NCBI GenBank assembly: GCA_029252405.1
Contig: JAQXBM010000074.1
Span: forward strand, 124,001 to 188,000
Reading direction: 5' to 3'
Length of the DNA stretch: 64,000 nt
Source: Crocinitomicaceae bacterium
Lineage (GTDB): Bacteria > Bacteroidota > Bacteroidia > Flavobacteriales_D > Crocinitomicaceae
The translations under genes and the position numbers were made by a program. Below, one piece after another: positions 36,237 to 44,637 of the stretch. The stretch's first letter is position 1. Each line of letters starts with the position of its first letter. Under the pieces are notes generated by a model. It was not told the DNA's origin. It saw only the letters and a program-made list of their open reading frames with translations, and searched no databases.

Positions 36237-37037
36237 CTACATCTTCACAAACGATCTCACAACCATTCCTTGATCCGTCACAACCTTCACAAAGTAAGAT
36301 CCACGCAACAAAGAAGAGACATTGATCTCATTCGAATCAGATGATTTCAGTACCGAACCATTCAAAGCAATCAATTCCAAGGATTGAACAATTGCCTCAG
36401 ATTGCACTTTCATAACATCAGAAACCGGATTAGGATACACCTGCACGGCTACTTCAGCCAATTCGTTAATTCCAACTGGATCTTCAATTACCGCGCGAAT
36501 ATCATCTACGTATAAAGCAAATCCATCATTTGTAGTATTTACAAAAGCCACGTGAATTGTTTCGTTATCGTAACCAAGAGCACTTAGGTCAACTTCGCGT
36601 TGAAACCAAGAACCGAATTCCTCTTCAATTAAAGCAATCGTATCTGTAAAGCTCGCCAACTGAGTATCCGTTGTAGAAACAAGCACCTTGTAATCATCAG
36701 GGAAAGAAGGATCATGCGATCGTGCCTCCCAATAAAAGAAGTTTCCGAATGAGCTCAATGCAATTGCAGGAGTGATCAACCAGCGATCCGCAGTTCCAAC
36801 TGGTTCAAAGTATGACGTCGATCCCATCACAGTATCAGCAGTATCCAATGGATCTGGTAATCGTGTCCATGCTTCTGTAAATTGCGCTGTGGCTGCATTT
36901 GGCGTAAACCCATCATTATCAACAATGGTAAATGCCGTTGGAGCGCCAGTTTGAAAATCTTCGTTGAAAATTTCAGTTTGCGAAGTCGCTGTAAATGAAA
37001 CGAAAGCGAAAGCGCCGAAAATAAGTCCTTTAATCAT
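36237..37037 (-). CDS. Choice-of-anchor J domain protein with T9SS sorting domain
   Basis: I choose the ATG at 37037 (266 aa), which opens a signal peptide (MIKGLIFGAFAFVSFTATSQ); the longer frame adds 26 non-signal residues. Residues ~22-170 fit the choice-of-anchor J or cleaved-adhesin pattern: NEDFQTGAPTAFTIVDNDG, WLITPAIALSS, FFYWEARSHDP and the end YVDDIRAVI. The C-terminus is a T9SS type A domain (VYPNPVSDVMKVQS ... GSYFVKVVTDQGMVVRSFVK). It is predicted to be surface exposed. It is followed on the plus side by convergent lipoprotein genes. Confidence 0.85.
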   Translation of the reverse strand: MIKGLIFGAFAFVSFTATSQTEIFNEDFQTGAPTAFTIVDNDGFTPNAATAQFTEAWTRLPDPLDTADTVMGSTSYFEPVGTADRWLITPAIALSSFGNFFYWEARSHDPSFPDDYKVLVSTTDTQLASFTDTIALIEEEFGSWFQREVDLSALGYDNETIHVAFVNTTNDGFALYVDDIRAVIEDPVGINELAEVAVQVYPNPVSDVMKVQSEAIVQSLELIALNGSVLKSSDSNEINVSSLLRGSYFVKVVTDQGMVVRSFVKM

Positions 37038-37186
37038 GCCGTAAAAGTAGTGTTTTGCATATAAACGAATGGTGTAATCCGAGGATGAGATTTGATTTTT
37101 ATCAAAGATTAGCAAATCGCCCTGAATTCCACAATTCTAACTGCTTTAATTAGAACGATTGAATGCTACAAAGCGTTGATTCGAAG

Positions 37187-37228
37187 AAAAAAAAGAGCGA
37201 CTTCCGTTATCAATCGAAAGCCGCCCTA
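37187..37228 (-). terminator. Terminator of the SPFH lipoprotein gene
   Basis: On the minus strand GGGCGGCTTTCG and CGGAAGTCGCTC form a 12-bp stem (with several G-U pairs) around an 8-base loop, followed by a run of T residues (TTTTTTTTC). Confidence 0.8.
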
Positions 37229-37249
37229 AAGTTGAGTAGTTATTTTCCT

Positions 37250-38038
37250 TTACTTATTTCCGCCTTCGTCATTGACAATGAACGGGGTTTTGCCATCCGT
37301 AATAATCACTTTCGTGTTGGGTGAGTTTGATAGTTCTTTCAAAACCTCCAAGCTTTTCCATTGAATGGTGCGTTCGTTCAATCCGTCAGACAGAATTTTC
37401 TGAGCATCTGCTGTACCTTGCGCCTCGATGATTTTACGTTGAGCTTCTTGTCGCTCTTTTTGCAAAATGAACTCCATACGCTGTGCTTCCTGCTCAGCTT
37501 CCAATTTATCTTCGATCGCCGTGTACAAACCAGGAGGGAGGCTAATGCTCTTAAGCAATACCGCCTCAATGATAAATCCGCGTTCGCCAACTAGGGTGGT
37601 CATTTTATCGACAATGGCTTTTTCTATTTCGCCTCGTTTACCAGAGTGCATATCTTTAGCGAAGAATTGAGCGCAAATATCCGCTGCTGCCGATCTAAAC
37701 GTACTCAAAATGACAACTTCTTCGTAATTCCGACCAATTTCTTCAATGATTTGAACGGCATTGTCTGCCTCAATATGGTAAAGAATCGATATTTCAGCTT
37801 TTACATTCAAGCCTTCTTTTGAAGGTAGATTCAACTTGACCTCTTTGTTTACAGTTCGCGTTGGTACTTTGATCATTTGAGAATAAGGTCCGACTGGAAC
37901 TTGCCCCGAAGTGTATATTTTTTTGTCTAAAACGCCACGTTTTACTTTTACCCCAACTTCTCCCGGGTTAATTGTTGCGCAGCTAGATACTAATAATGCG
38001 GCAGCCGCAACGGCCATGATTGATAATCGTGTTTTCAT
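37250..38038 (-). CDS. Prohibitin/SPFH-domain lipoprotein
   Basis: The start at 38038 (262 aa) gives MKTRLSIMAVAAAALLVSSC, a lipoprotein signal with lipobox LVSS-C; the ATG at 38047 adds three residues. The mature part is an SPFH/band-7 domain (~25-190): GEVGVKVKRGVLDKKIY, EGLNVKAEISILYHI and LLKSISLPPGLYTAIEDKL. A coiled-coil region follows (EAEQEAQRMEFILQKERQEA) and a short C-terminal tail. Prohibitins usually form membrane-bound rings linked to proteolysis. Anchoring by a lipid rather than a helix places this one on the periplasmic side. It has its own terminator. Confidence 0.85.
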   Translation of the reverse strand: MKTRLSIMAVAAAALLVSSCATINPGEVGVKVKRGVLDKKIYTSGQVPVGPYSQMIKVPTRTVNKEVKLNLPSKEGLNVKAEISILYHIEADNAVQIIEEIGRNYEEVVILSTFRSAAADICAQFFAKDMHSGKRGEIEKAIVDKMTTLVGERGFIIEAVLLKSISLPPGLYTAIEDKLEAEQEAQRMEFILQKERQEAQRKIIEAQGTADAQKILSDGLNERTIQWKSLEVLKELSNSPNTKVIITDGKTPFIVNDEGGNK

Positions 38039-38104
38039 GATATTCATATAAAATGTTTGAGCGATTTCGCTCTTAATTGATTGACTTCTATTCCTGAATT
38101 CGGA

Positions 38105-38395
38105 TTAAGCCTTTGGGGGAGGGGAACTTACTTTTTGACAGTTCGATTTAATCGCAAAATGGTAATTGACCAGTATGTTCGCGTTAGTTGTTTTTGCAAG
38201 ATCCTCAGATGAATGATGATTGAAATCTTTTAGTTGGAATTGAATTTCCTCCGTTTCGCCCTGCTTGTCCTCAAGATCAATTTCCTCAATGGTTACTGAT
38301 GCTTGTTCAAGAATTCCAGCATCTACTTTTAAGGCAATCAACGCTATGAAAGCTGAGAGCAAGGTTGCAGAAAAAAGTACGTAGAAACGCTGCAT
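38105..38395 (-). CDS. Small single-pass protein of unknown function
   Basis: This protein of about 96 aa starts at ATG 38395; the frame also opens at 38413. An N-terminal membrane or signal segment (FYVLFSATLLSAFIALIAL) is followed by an acidic stretch (VTIEEIDLEDKQGETEEIQ) and a polar tail ending in PPPKA. No family is recognised. It lies 67 bases upstream of the SPFH lipoprotein gene on the same strand and may be co-transcribed with it. Confidence 0.5.
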   Translation of the reverse strand: MQRFYVLFSATLLSAFIALIALKVDAGILEQASVTIEEIDLEDKQGETEEIQFQLKDFNHHSSEDLAKTTNANILVNYHFAIKSNCQKVSSPPPKA

Positions 38396-38488
38396 TTTTG
38401 GTGTTTGGATCAAATTCTGTTAACATAAAAATAACAAATTTCGTTCCAAAGAGCAAACTATTGATTGAGCCAAGCTCTGGGCAGGTCT

Positions 38489-38953
38489 TTACTCGGCTAG
38501 CGTGATTAAAATATCCTTGTATTCTTGATAAAAACCGTCGAAGGCAATCAACTTTTCTTTCAGGTAGGCTTCAATTTCGGGCAAATCCTTATCGTCGAAG
38601 AAATTCAAGTCTGTTCGTTCCCAGTATATACGTGAGACATTTCTTCCAGCGAAAACGCGATCAAACTCTGTCCAAATAGCGGGGGATCCCATTGCACTTT
38701 CCAGGACGACGCGCAGTTCGGTCATTTGCTCCCAAAGAATCGCGCGAACACCTTCATCCTTTGGTTGAATTTCCAATGCAAGATTGGTGAAACATCCTGT
38801 GGTATGCATCCGCAAGTACATGTCTTTAACGCCCAGAGGGTATTTAATCCAATTGATTCTTTTCCCATCAGACGAACGAACATTGCGCATTTCCTTCTGA
38901 AAACGCGTCCAAAATTCTCCATTTCGCTCCTTAAGTTCCTCTTTTGAAATCAT
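38489..38953 (-). CDS. DUF4268 domain protein
   Basis: This 154-aa soluble protein matches DUF4268: N-terminal NGEFWTRFQKEM, central WIKYPLGVKDMYLRMHTTG and C-terminal ISRIYWER-like VSRIYWERTDLNFFDD. The domain often occurs as a partner of nuclease-like or DNA-defence proteins and as a stand-alone gene of unknown function. It is on the opposite strand from the rhodanese gene and has no operon partner. Confidence 0.8.
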   Translation of the reverse strand: MISKEELKERNGEFWTRFQKEMRNVRSSDGKRINWIKYPLGVKDMYLRMHTTGCFTNLALEIQPKDEGVRAILWEQMTELRVVLESAMGSPAIWTEFDRVFAGRNVSRIYWERTDLNFFDDKDLPEIEAYLKEKLIAFDGFYQEYKDILITLAE

Positions 38954-39061
38954 TGATGCAAATGTGGTGAGTTTTTCTCAAACTAGAAGGGGAAATGGAC
39001 TTTTTTGCAACTTACGTTGCGTTCATTTGTGCTCAAAGCAGTATTTTCGAAAGAAAAAAGT

Positions 39062-39442
39062 ATGCGAATTTTATTGTTTGTTGGAGTGTTGTTGATGGCG
39101 TCTTGTTCGGAGTCGCAAGTGGATGAAGTGGTTGAAAAAGCAGGACATCAAGTCGTGAGTGCGGAAATGTTCAAGGAAATGCTAGCCGAAGAAGGGATCC
39201 AATTAGTCGATGTGCGAACATCAGCAGAATACGGCGGAGGAACAATCGGAGAAGCGCAGAATGTTGATGTTTTGGCTTCAGATTTCTCAACTCAAATAGC
39301 AAAATTAGACAAATCGAAAAAGACCTTAATCTTTTGTAAATCAGGTGGACGTAGCGGCAGAGCTGGAGTCATGATGGAAGAGATGGGCTTTGAAACCGTG
39401 ATTGATTTATCAGGAGGGTACAGCTCTTGGCCTTACAAGTAG
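39062..39442 (+). CDS. Rhodanese-like lipoprotein
   Basis: The ATG at 39062 (126 aa) is preferred because it opens a lipoprotein signal (MRILLFVGVLLMASC); an upstream frame from 39005 adds 19 residues. The rhodanese domain spans ~30-125, with LVDVRTSAEYGGG and the active-site loop FCKSGGRSGRA, whose Cys would carry the persulfide. Such single-domain proteins bring or transfer sulfane sulfur in the periplasm. The next gene begins at the base after its stop. Confidence 0.87.
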   Translation: MRILLFVGVLLMASCSESQVDEVVEKAGHQVVSAEMFKEMLAEEGIQLVDVRTSAEYGGGTIGEAQNVDVLASDFSTQIAKLDKSKKTLIFCKSGGRSGRAGVMMEEMGFETVIDLSGGYSSWPYK

Positions 39443-39808
39443 ATGAGAATTGTTCTCACTTTCATTTTGTTCTTATTCGGGGATTTTCTTTACGCGTCGG
39501 TAGTAGATACAAGTACAATTGATTCGAATTACAGGTTGCATGATTTCTACCAAGAGAAAATGGTGGACACCTCGGTTCAACTTAAACTAGTGGAGGTTAA
39601 AAGAATGCTTGACGAAAGCGATGACGAGTGGGTCACTGGTCCGATGTCGGGAGGCAATTATTCCTTAGGAGAAAATTACGACAGTCAGCAAAACATTAAC
39701 CCAAAAGTTGCCGGATTAATCACCGTTTCCTTCTTGGCGTTTATAATCTACATCATCTTTCGAGTAAGACGCAGCCTGAGAAAAGATGAACCGAGCAGAC
39801 GAAGGTAG
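39443..39808 (+). CDS. Small exported membrane protein of unknown function
   Basis: This 121-aa protein has a cleavable or uncleaved N-terminal signal (IVLTFILFLFGDFLYAS), a polar middle region and a C-terminal membrane helix (GLITVSFLAFIIYIIF) with a basic tail (RVRRSLRKDEPSRRR). The tail would lie in the cytoplasm. No family is recognised. It abuts the rhodanese lipoprotein gene, so it is probably co-transcribed. Confidence 0.65.
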   Translation: MRIVLTFILFLFGDFLYASVVDTSTIDSNYRLHDFYQEKMVDTSVQLKLVEVKRMLDESDDEWVTGPMSGGNYSLGENYDSQQNINPKVAGLITVSFLAFIIYIIFRVRRSLRKDEPSRRR

Positions 39809-39890
39809 CGCTGTATCGTTATGCCGCCTTGATTCTAAAGAAGCGCGAGAATTGATTTCTTCTCTTGAACTCCAATCGGATTATTCAACC

Positions 39891-39898
39891 TATCTTTG
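39891..39898 (+). promoter_or_regulatory. -7 promoter box directly before the DEAD-box helicase start
   Basis: TATCTTTG fits TAnnTTTG; only three bases (CGC) separate it from the ATG at 39902, implying a leaderless message. Confidence 0.5.
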
Positions 39899-39901
39899 CG
39901 C

Positions 39902-41188
39902 ATGACATTTAAAGAATTAGATCTATTGCCAGAAATTTTAAGGGCGGTAGAAGAAATGGGATACGAAAAACCAACTCCCATACAAAAAAGAGCAATTCCT
40001 GAAGCCATCAAAGGCAGAGACGTATTGGGATGTGCTCAAACTGGGACAGGTAAAACCGCAGCGTTTTCCATTCCGATTCTCCAACAAATACACGAAAATA
40101 AAGCAACTCAAGGGCGAAAACCAATTCGTTCGTTGATACTCACACCAACTAGAGAGCTAGCCGCTCAAATTGGTGATAACATCAAAGCATACGGGAAATT
40201 TCTTCCATCGCAATACGCGGTTATTTTTGGAGGAGTAAATCAAAATCCTCAAGTCAGAAGATTGAAAGCTGGAGTGGACATTCTAGTCGCTACCCCAGGT
40301 CGATTATTGGATTTGATGAATCAAGGGTACATCAGCTTAAAGAATGTTGAATTCTTCGTTTTGGATGAGGCAGATCGCATGCTGGACATGGGATTCATTC
40401 ACGATATCAATAAAATTCTTCCGAAGCTTCCGCCAAAGAAACAGACGATGTTTTTCTCTGCTACGATGCCACCTGCCATTGTGAAAATGACAAAAACCTT
40501 GCTGCACGATCCTGTCAGCATCACGGTTGATGTTGTTTCATCAGCAGCGACAACGGTTACCCAAGAGGCGTATCACGTGCTCAAGCCAGACAAGAAGAAA
40601 TTGTTACTTCATTTATTGAAGAATCCAGAAATCGATCAGGCTCTTGTGTTCTCAAGAACCAAACGTGGCGCAGATAGATTATCAAAAATCTTAGCGAAAG
40701 CGAAAATAACCTCTGGTGCGATTCATGGAGATAAATCTCAAGGTCAGCGCGAACGCGCATTGAAAGGGTTTAAAGATGGAAACCTTCGCATTTTAGTCGC
40801 AACGGATATTGCAGCTCGCGGAATTGACATCGATTCACTTTCTTACGTGATCAACTACGACATTCCCAACGAGCCTGAAACCTATGTTCACAGAATTGGA
40901 CGTACAGGTAGAGCAGGGGCGAACGGTAAATCGATTTCACTGTGCGATATTGATGAGCGTCCGTATGTCAAAAGCATCGAAAAGCTGACGGGGAAGAAAA
41001 TCGAATTCATTTTGGACCATCCTTTCCAAATTACGGATGAGGGAGTCAAAGCATACAAGGAATTGCAAGCTTCCTACGCTAAACAGAACGAAATTCAGAT
41101 GCAGAAGCGTCGTGAAGCGAAGAAACGTCGTCGTGAGCAAGGAAATACCGGTGGCGGATCAAGAAATTCGAATAAAAGAAGAAGATAG
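39902..41188 (+). CDS. DEAD-box RNA helicase (RhlE type)
   Basis: I choose the ATG at 39902 (428 aa), supported by the promoter box three bases upstream; the TTG at 39896 lies within that box. The motifs in order are the Q motif ([10 protein letters not shown]), [16 protein letters not shown], the DEAD box in [23 protein letters not shown], and [10 protein letters not shown]. The DEAD-box stretch is nearly identical to RhlE of E. coli. The C-terminus is a short basic tail ([13 protein letters not shown] and onward) that probably binds RNA. RhlE-type helicases remodel ribosome-assembly intermediates and help RNA decay, especially in the cold. Confidence 0.93.
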   Translation: MTFKELDLLPEILRAVEEMGYEKPTPIQKRAIPEAIKGRDVLGCAQTGTGKTAAFSIPILQQIHENKATQGRKPIRSLILTPTRELAAQIGDNIKAYGKFLPSQYAVIFGGVNQNPQVRRLKAGVDILVATPGRLLDLMNQGYISLKNVEFFVLDEADRMLDMGFIHDINKILPKLPPKKQTMFFSATMPPAIVKMTKTLLHDPVSITVDVVSSAATTVTQEAYHVLKPDKKKLLLHLLKNPEIDQALVFSRTKRGADRLSKILAKAKITSGAIHGDKSQGQRERALKGFKDGNLRILVATDIAARGIDIDSLSYVINYDIPNEPETYVHRIGRTGRAGANGKSISLCDIDERPYVKSIEKLTGKKIEFILDHPFQITDEGVKAYKELQASYAKQNEIQMQKRREAKKRRREQGNTGGGSRNSNKRRR

Positions 41189-41200
41189 CAGATCAGATTC

Positions 41201-41226
41201 CTTATTTTTAGTTCTCTAAAAATAAG
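41201..41226 (+). promoter_or_regulatory. 11-bp inverted repeat ending at the P450 start codon
   Basis: The arms CTTATTTTTAG (41201-41211) and CTAAAAATAAG (41216-41226) are perfect complements with a 4-base loop TTCT. The element ends 2 bases before the P450 ATG at 41229. It is AT-only in the stem apart from the ends, so it might be an operator or block ribosome access rather than a terminator. Confidence 0.5.
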
Positions 41227-41228
41227 TG

Positions 41229-42629
41229 ATGCCAATTTTATTTAGAGATCTACCTGGTCCGAAGGGAATTCCCTTTTTCGGAAGTGCGTTTGACATGGAA
41301 TTGTCGAACATGCACAATCAATTTCAAGAGATGGCTGACGAATACGGTTCTGTCTACAAGATTAAGTTGGGGCCCGTCAAAATGGCGATCATTTCTGAGC
41401 CAAAAATCATTCAGTACATCCTGCGCGAGCGGCCTGAAGGCTTTATCCGAATGAAAAAGCTGGATACAATTCTTCGCGCTGAAGGTGTGCATGGTGTATT
41501 TAATGCTGAGGGCGACGATTGGAAAATGCACCGACGAATGGTCGCAAAAGGACTGGACGTCAAGCATCAAAAGGCATTTTTTGACAAGATGTTGATCTCT
41601 GTAGATCGACTCTACGCGAAATGGAAGAAAGCTGCCGATTCAGGCGAAGCCATCGATATTCAACAAGACTTTTTACGATTTACAGTCGACATTACCACGA
41701 CTTTAGCCTTTGGATTCGAAATGAATACAATAGAAGAGAAGGGCGGTGTCGTTCAGGATCACATGGAGAAGATTTTTCCGATGATTTTCAAACGCATCAA
41801 CGATCCAATTCAATGGCACAAACTGATTCGAAAGAAAGCGGATAGAGATTTTGACAAAGCACTCGACGCGATTGATTCTATGATCTACGGCTGGATTGTC
41901 GATGGTCGAAAGCGATTGGAAGATCACCCTGAGCTGAAAGAAAACCCAACGAATTTCCTAGAAGCGATTTTGGTTGAAGCTGAAAACGAAGAAGATTTCA
42001 GCGATACAGAAGTCAAAGGAAATTTGGTGACAGTGCTCATGGCAGGCGAGGATACAACGGCTCATACCTTGGCTTGGGCGATTTACTTGTTGACAAAACA
42101 TCCGGATTATCAAGCTAAACTTCAGTCTGAAATTGATGGTGCTTTGGCTGGTACGAAAAGCATCACGGAATACGAACTGACTCAAGGATTCAAGTTTTTG
42201 GAGGCAATTGCGAACGAAACGATGCGCTTGAAGCCAGTTGCTCCGTTATTGTTATTCGAGCCACTCTCTGATGTCGAAATTGAAGGATATCTTTTCAAAA
42301 AAGGAACGAGAATGCTGGTTCATTCCAGACATGCTACCTTGCAAGAAGAAAATTTCACTAATGGGAAAGATTTCTTTCCCGAGCGTTGGATGAAAGAATC
42401 GCGCTGTCCTATGCATTCAATGGATGCGTATATCCCGTTTGGCGGTGGGCCGCGATTTTGTCCAGGGAAGAATTTGGCGTTACTCGAAATGAAATTGGTG
42501 CTCTCAATGCTCTTTAAAAACTTCGATGTCGAAATGATTACGCCTCATGAAGATATCAGTGAGATTATGGCATTTACGATGATGGCGAGTGATTACAAAG
42601 TTAGGCTGAAGCATCGGGGAGGTGCTTAG
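41229..42629 (+). CDS. Cytochrome P450
   Basis: This protein of about 466 aa (ATG 41229; a GTG three bases earlier is possible) is a haem-thiolate monooxygenase. The I-helix oxygen-binding motif is LMAGEDTTAHTLAWA near residue 270, the ExxR motif is in NETMRLKP near 335, and the haem-ligand cysteine is in PFGGGPRFCPGKNLALLEM near 411. There is a proline-rich start (LPGPKGIP) and no membrane helix, so it is soluble. Redox partners are not adjacent. The substrate is unknown. A short inverted repeat overlaps its start region. Confidence 0.95.
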   Translation: MPILFRDLPGPKGIPFFGSAFDMELSNMHNQFQEMADEYGSVYKIKLGPVKMAIISEPKIIQYILRERPEGFIRMKKLDTILRAEGVHGVFNAEGDDWKMHRRMVAKGLDVKHQKAFFDKMLISVDRLYAKWKKAADSGEAIDIQQDFLRFTVDITTTLAFGFEMNTIEEKGGVVQDHMEKIFPMIFKRINDPIQWHKLIRKKADRDFDKALDAIDSMIYGWIVDGRKRLEDHPELKENPTNFLEAILVEAENEEDFSDTEVKGNLVTVLMAGEDTTAHTLAWAIYLLTKHPDYQAKLQSEIDGALAGTKSITEYELTQGFKFLEAIANETMRLKPVAPLLLFEPLSDVEIEGYLFKKGTRMLVHSRHATLQEENFTNGKDFFPERWMKESRCPMHSMDAYIPFGGGPRFCPGKNLALLEMKLVLSMLFKNFDVEMITPHEDISEIMAFTMMASDYKVRLKHRGGA

Positions 42630-42910
42630 TGATCTCATGTCAGATGCAGTTATACGTTGATAAAATATCCGAATTAATCAGGTCGAATGAATTTCTGTAT
42701 AAAATTCATTCGTTCGATTCTGGTGCATTTATGATTGATTTGTGGATAGATAAGGACTTTTATTGTATTCAACTTTTCGAAAACAAATTTGGAATCAGTC
42801 AAGTGATAGAGGAAGTTGATTTTAGCACAATCCCTGATAAGGTTTATGCTCAATGGGAAAGTTTCAAATCAGAATTGGAAAAAGTAATGCGGAATAGGAA
42901 TTTCAGATGA
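42629..42910 (+). CDS. Small unknown protein
   Basis: This frame of 93 aa starts at GTG 42629, sharing one base with the P450 stop; an ATG at 42644 gives 88 aa. It is mixed alpha/beta with a tight C-terminal basic end (VMRNRNFR). There is no signal peptide or recognised domain; tryptophan and charged residues suggest a folded soluble protein. It overlaps the following gene by 4 bases, so the two are probably co-translated. Confidence 0.5.
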   Translation: MISCQMQLYVDKISELIRSNEFLYKIHSFDSGAFMIDLWIDKDFYCIQLFENKFGISQVIEEVDFSTIPDKVYAQWESFKSELEKVMRNRNFR

Positions 42911-43290
42911 AATATTGGATCGTGATATATATGGCAATTTCTCCTTTGTTCGGAATCACCCAACAACGAGATTCACTGGTTTATTGCGAGTATCCAGATA
43001 CCGAAGCGCAGCCGCCATACCGAATTAATAAGCTGTTAAACATTGTTTTAGATAATCATCAAGTGGATACATCAGATTGCATTCGCGTGGATTCAAGATT
43101 CTATTACAATATTATCATTCTTGGAGATGGAAGTGTCTCATTGCTCAATTTGGAGTGCGTCAACGATAATCAAAGCTGTTTCATTTCCGTTGACGATCCT
43201 TCGAAACTAGAAAAATGGAAACCGGCAACGAAAAACGGAGAGAATTGTAATCAGAAAATGAGGATTCACGTATACATCCATTTGAACTGA
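42907..43290 (+). CDS. Small exported protein of unknown function
   Basis: This 127-aa protein begins with a signal-like segment (MKYWIVIYMAISPLFGITQ). The mature part has five cysteines (CEYPD, DCIRVD, ECVNDN, SCFIS, NCNQK), which could form disulfides in the periplasm. No family is recognised. It overlaps the preceding small gene by 4 bases and may be transcribed with the P450. Confidence 0.55.
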   Translation: MKYWIVIYMAISPLFGITQQRDSLVYCEYPDTEAQPPYRINKLLNIVLDNHQVDTSDCIRVDSRFYYNIIILGDGSVSLLNLECVNDNQSCFISVDDPSKLEKWKPATKNGENCNQKMRIHVYIHLN

Positions 43291-43446
43291 GTTAAATTTG
43301 CTTTTTAGAGGCTGAAATTTGGCTGCCGATCCACTATTTCAATCCAATCTGTAATCCATCGCACATATTCACCGTCTATAATCCTACAGAACCGATTTCT
43401 AAATTCAATATCGGTTTGAGAACTAATTGATTATTTTTACTATTCA

Positions 43447-44637
43447 ATGATAGAAGATCAAAAAACAGTTGTGAACATTGGAACCAATCGAAAGATTGTT
43501 GATTCCGTTCACGATATTCCAATGGAAGATTGGAATACTGTGGCTAAAAATCAAAACATATATTTGTCAATAGGGTATTTGTCCGCTTTGGAAGATGCCT
43601 TGGGCGACCAATTGCAGTACCGCTACGCTATTTCGTACACGGACAAAGGAGATCCCGCTCTCATTGCTGTATATCAATTGGTTGTTTTTGTTGATAAGCG
43701 ACGACAATACTCGAAGGATCTGTGCAATTTATCGTACCACATTCACAAAAAGATCGCTGATGTTTTCACTATCAATGTGTTGGTATGTGGAAATGTCTTC
43801 TGTGATGGTGAAAACGGGTTTTTATCTCGCCTAGTTACAAACGATCAAGCAATGGATGAAGTGGCAGCAATCACGGAATCCCTGAAAACACAGCCTTCCA
43901 TCAAGGAGAAAGCATCGATTACACTGTTTAAGGAGTTTTGGCCAGATTCAACCTCGTATTCAGATCGATTAAAACGATTGAGCTACCGCGATTTCATGGT
44001 TGATGTGAACATGGTGTTGAACTATCACGAGAGTTGGAAAACTATGGACGATTATCTCGCGAGCATGAAGACGAAATTCAGGACGCGAGCGAAGAGTGTT
44101 TATTCTAAATCAAAAGAGCTCGAATTGAAAGATTTTTCAGCGGAAGAAATTGAACAGAATTCCGAAAGAATAGAACAGCTTTTCTCAAATGTTTTGGAGA
44201 AATCAGACTTTAGCTTTGGTCGATTAAATGCAAAAGCTTTTGCCAACTTTAAACGCAATTTAGGAGATCAATTCTCGTTCAGAGGAGCTTGGCTAAATGA
44301 CCAACTTGTAGGGTTCAGTACCGCGCTTTTCAATCGGAATGTCGTGGAGGCAAACTTCGTTGGTTTGGATTATGATTTTAACAAGGAGCATTCTGTATAT
44401 CAACGATTTCTGTACGATTATGTAGAGCAGGGATTGAATGTTGGTTCTAAGGAATTACAGCTTGGACGAACAGCTGAGTTGGTTAAGAGCCAGATTGGTG
44501 CCTTGCCAACAAATATGAAGCTTTATGCGAAGCACAGGAAGAGTGTTTCGAACTTGTTGTTAAAACCAATTATCCAATCAATTTCACCGAGTGAGTTCGA
44601 AGTACGTGTACCATTCAAAGCAAACTTTAATAATTAA
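43447..44637 (+). CDS. FemAB/GNAT-like acyltransferase
   Basis: This 396-aa protein shows the layout of BioF2-like/peptidogalycan GNAT proteins. The N-terminal half has an incomplete GNAT fold, and the C-terminal half includes WLNDQLVGFSTALFNRNVVEANFVG and DYVEQGLNVGSKELQLGR. A charged central segment (SMKTKFRTRAKSVYSKSKEL) could bind a carrier or nucleic acid. The substrate is unknown; relatives join amino acids or acyl groups to cell-wall precursors. The stop shares one base with the next gene. Confidence 0.65.
   Translation: MIEDQKTVVNIGTNRKIVDSVHDIPMEDWNTVAKNQNIYLSIGYLSALEDALGDQLQYRYAISYTDKGDPALIAVYQLVVFVDKRRQYSKDLCNLSYHIHKKIADVFTINVLVCGNVFCDGENGFLSRLVTNDQAMDEVAAITESLKTQPSIKEKASITLFKEFWPDSTSYSDRLKRLSYRDFMVDVNMVLNYHESWKTMDDYLASMKTKFRTRAKSVYSKSKELELKDFSAEEIEQNSERIEQLFSNVLEKSDFSFGRLNAKAFANFKRNLGDQFSFRGAWLNDQLVGFSTALFNRNVVEANFVGLDYDFNKEHSVYQRFLYDYVEQGLNVGSKELQLGRTAELVKSQIGALPTNMKLYAKHRKSVSNLLLKPIIQSISPSEFEVRVPFKANFNN

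Noticed and set aside
41250-42185. Minus-strand frames within the P450 gene
   Set aside because: The P450 has strong motifs across the full length and the antisense frames show none.
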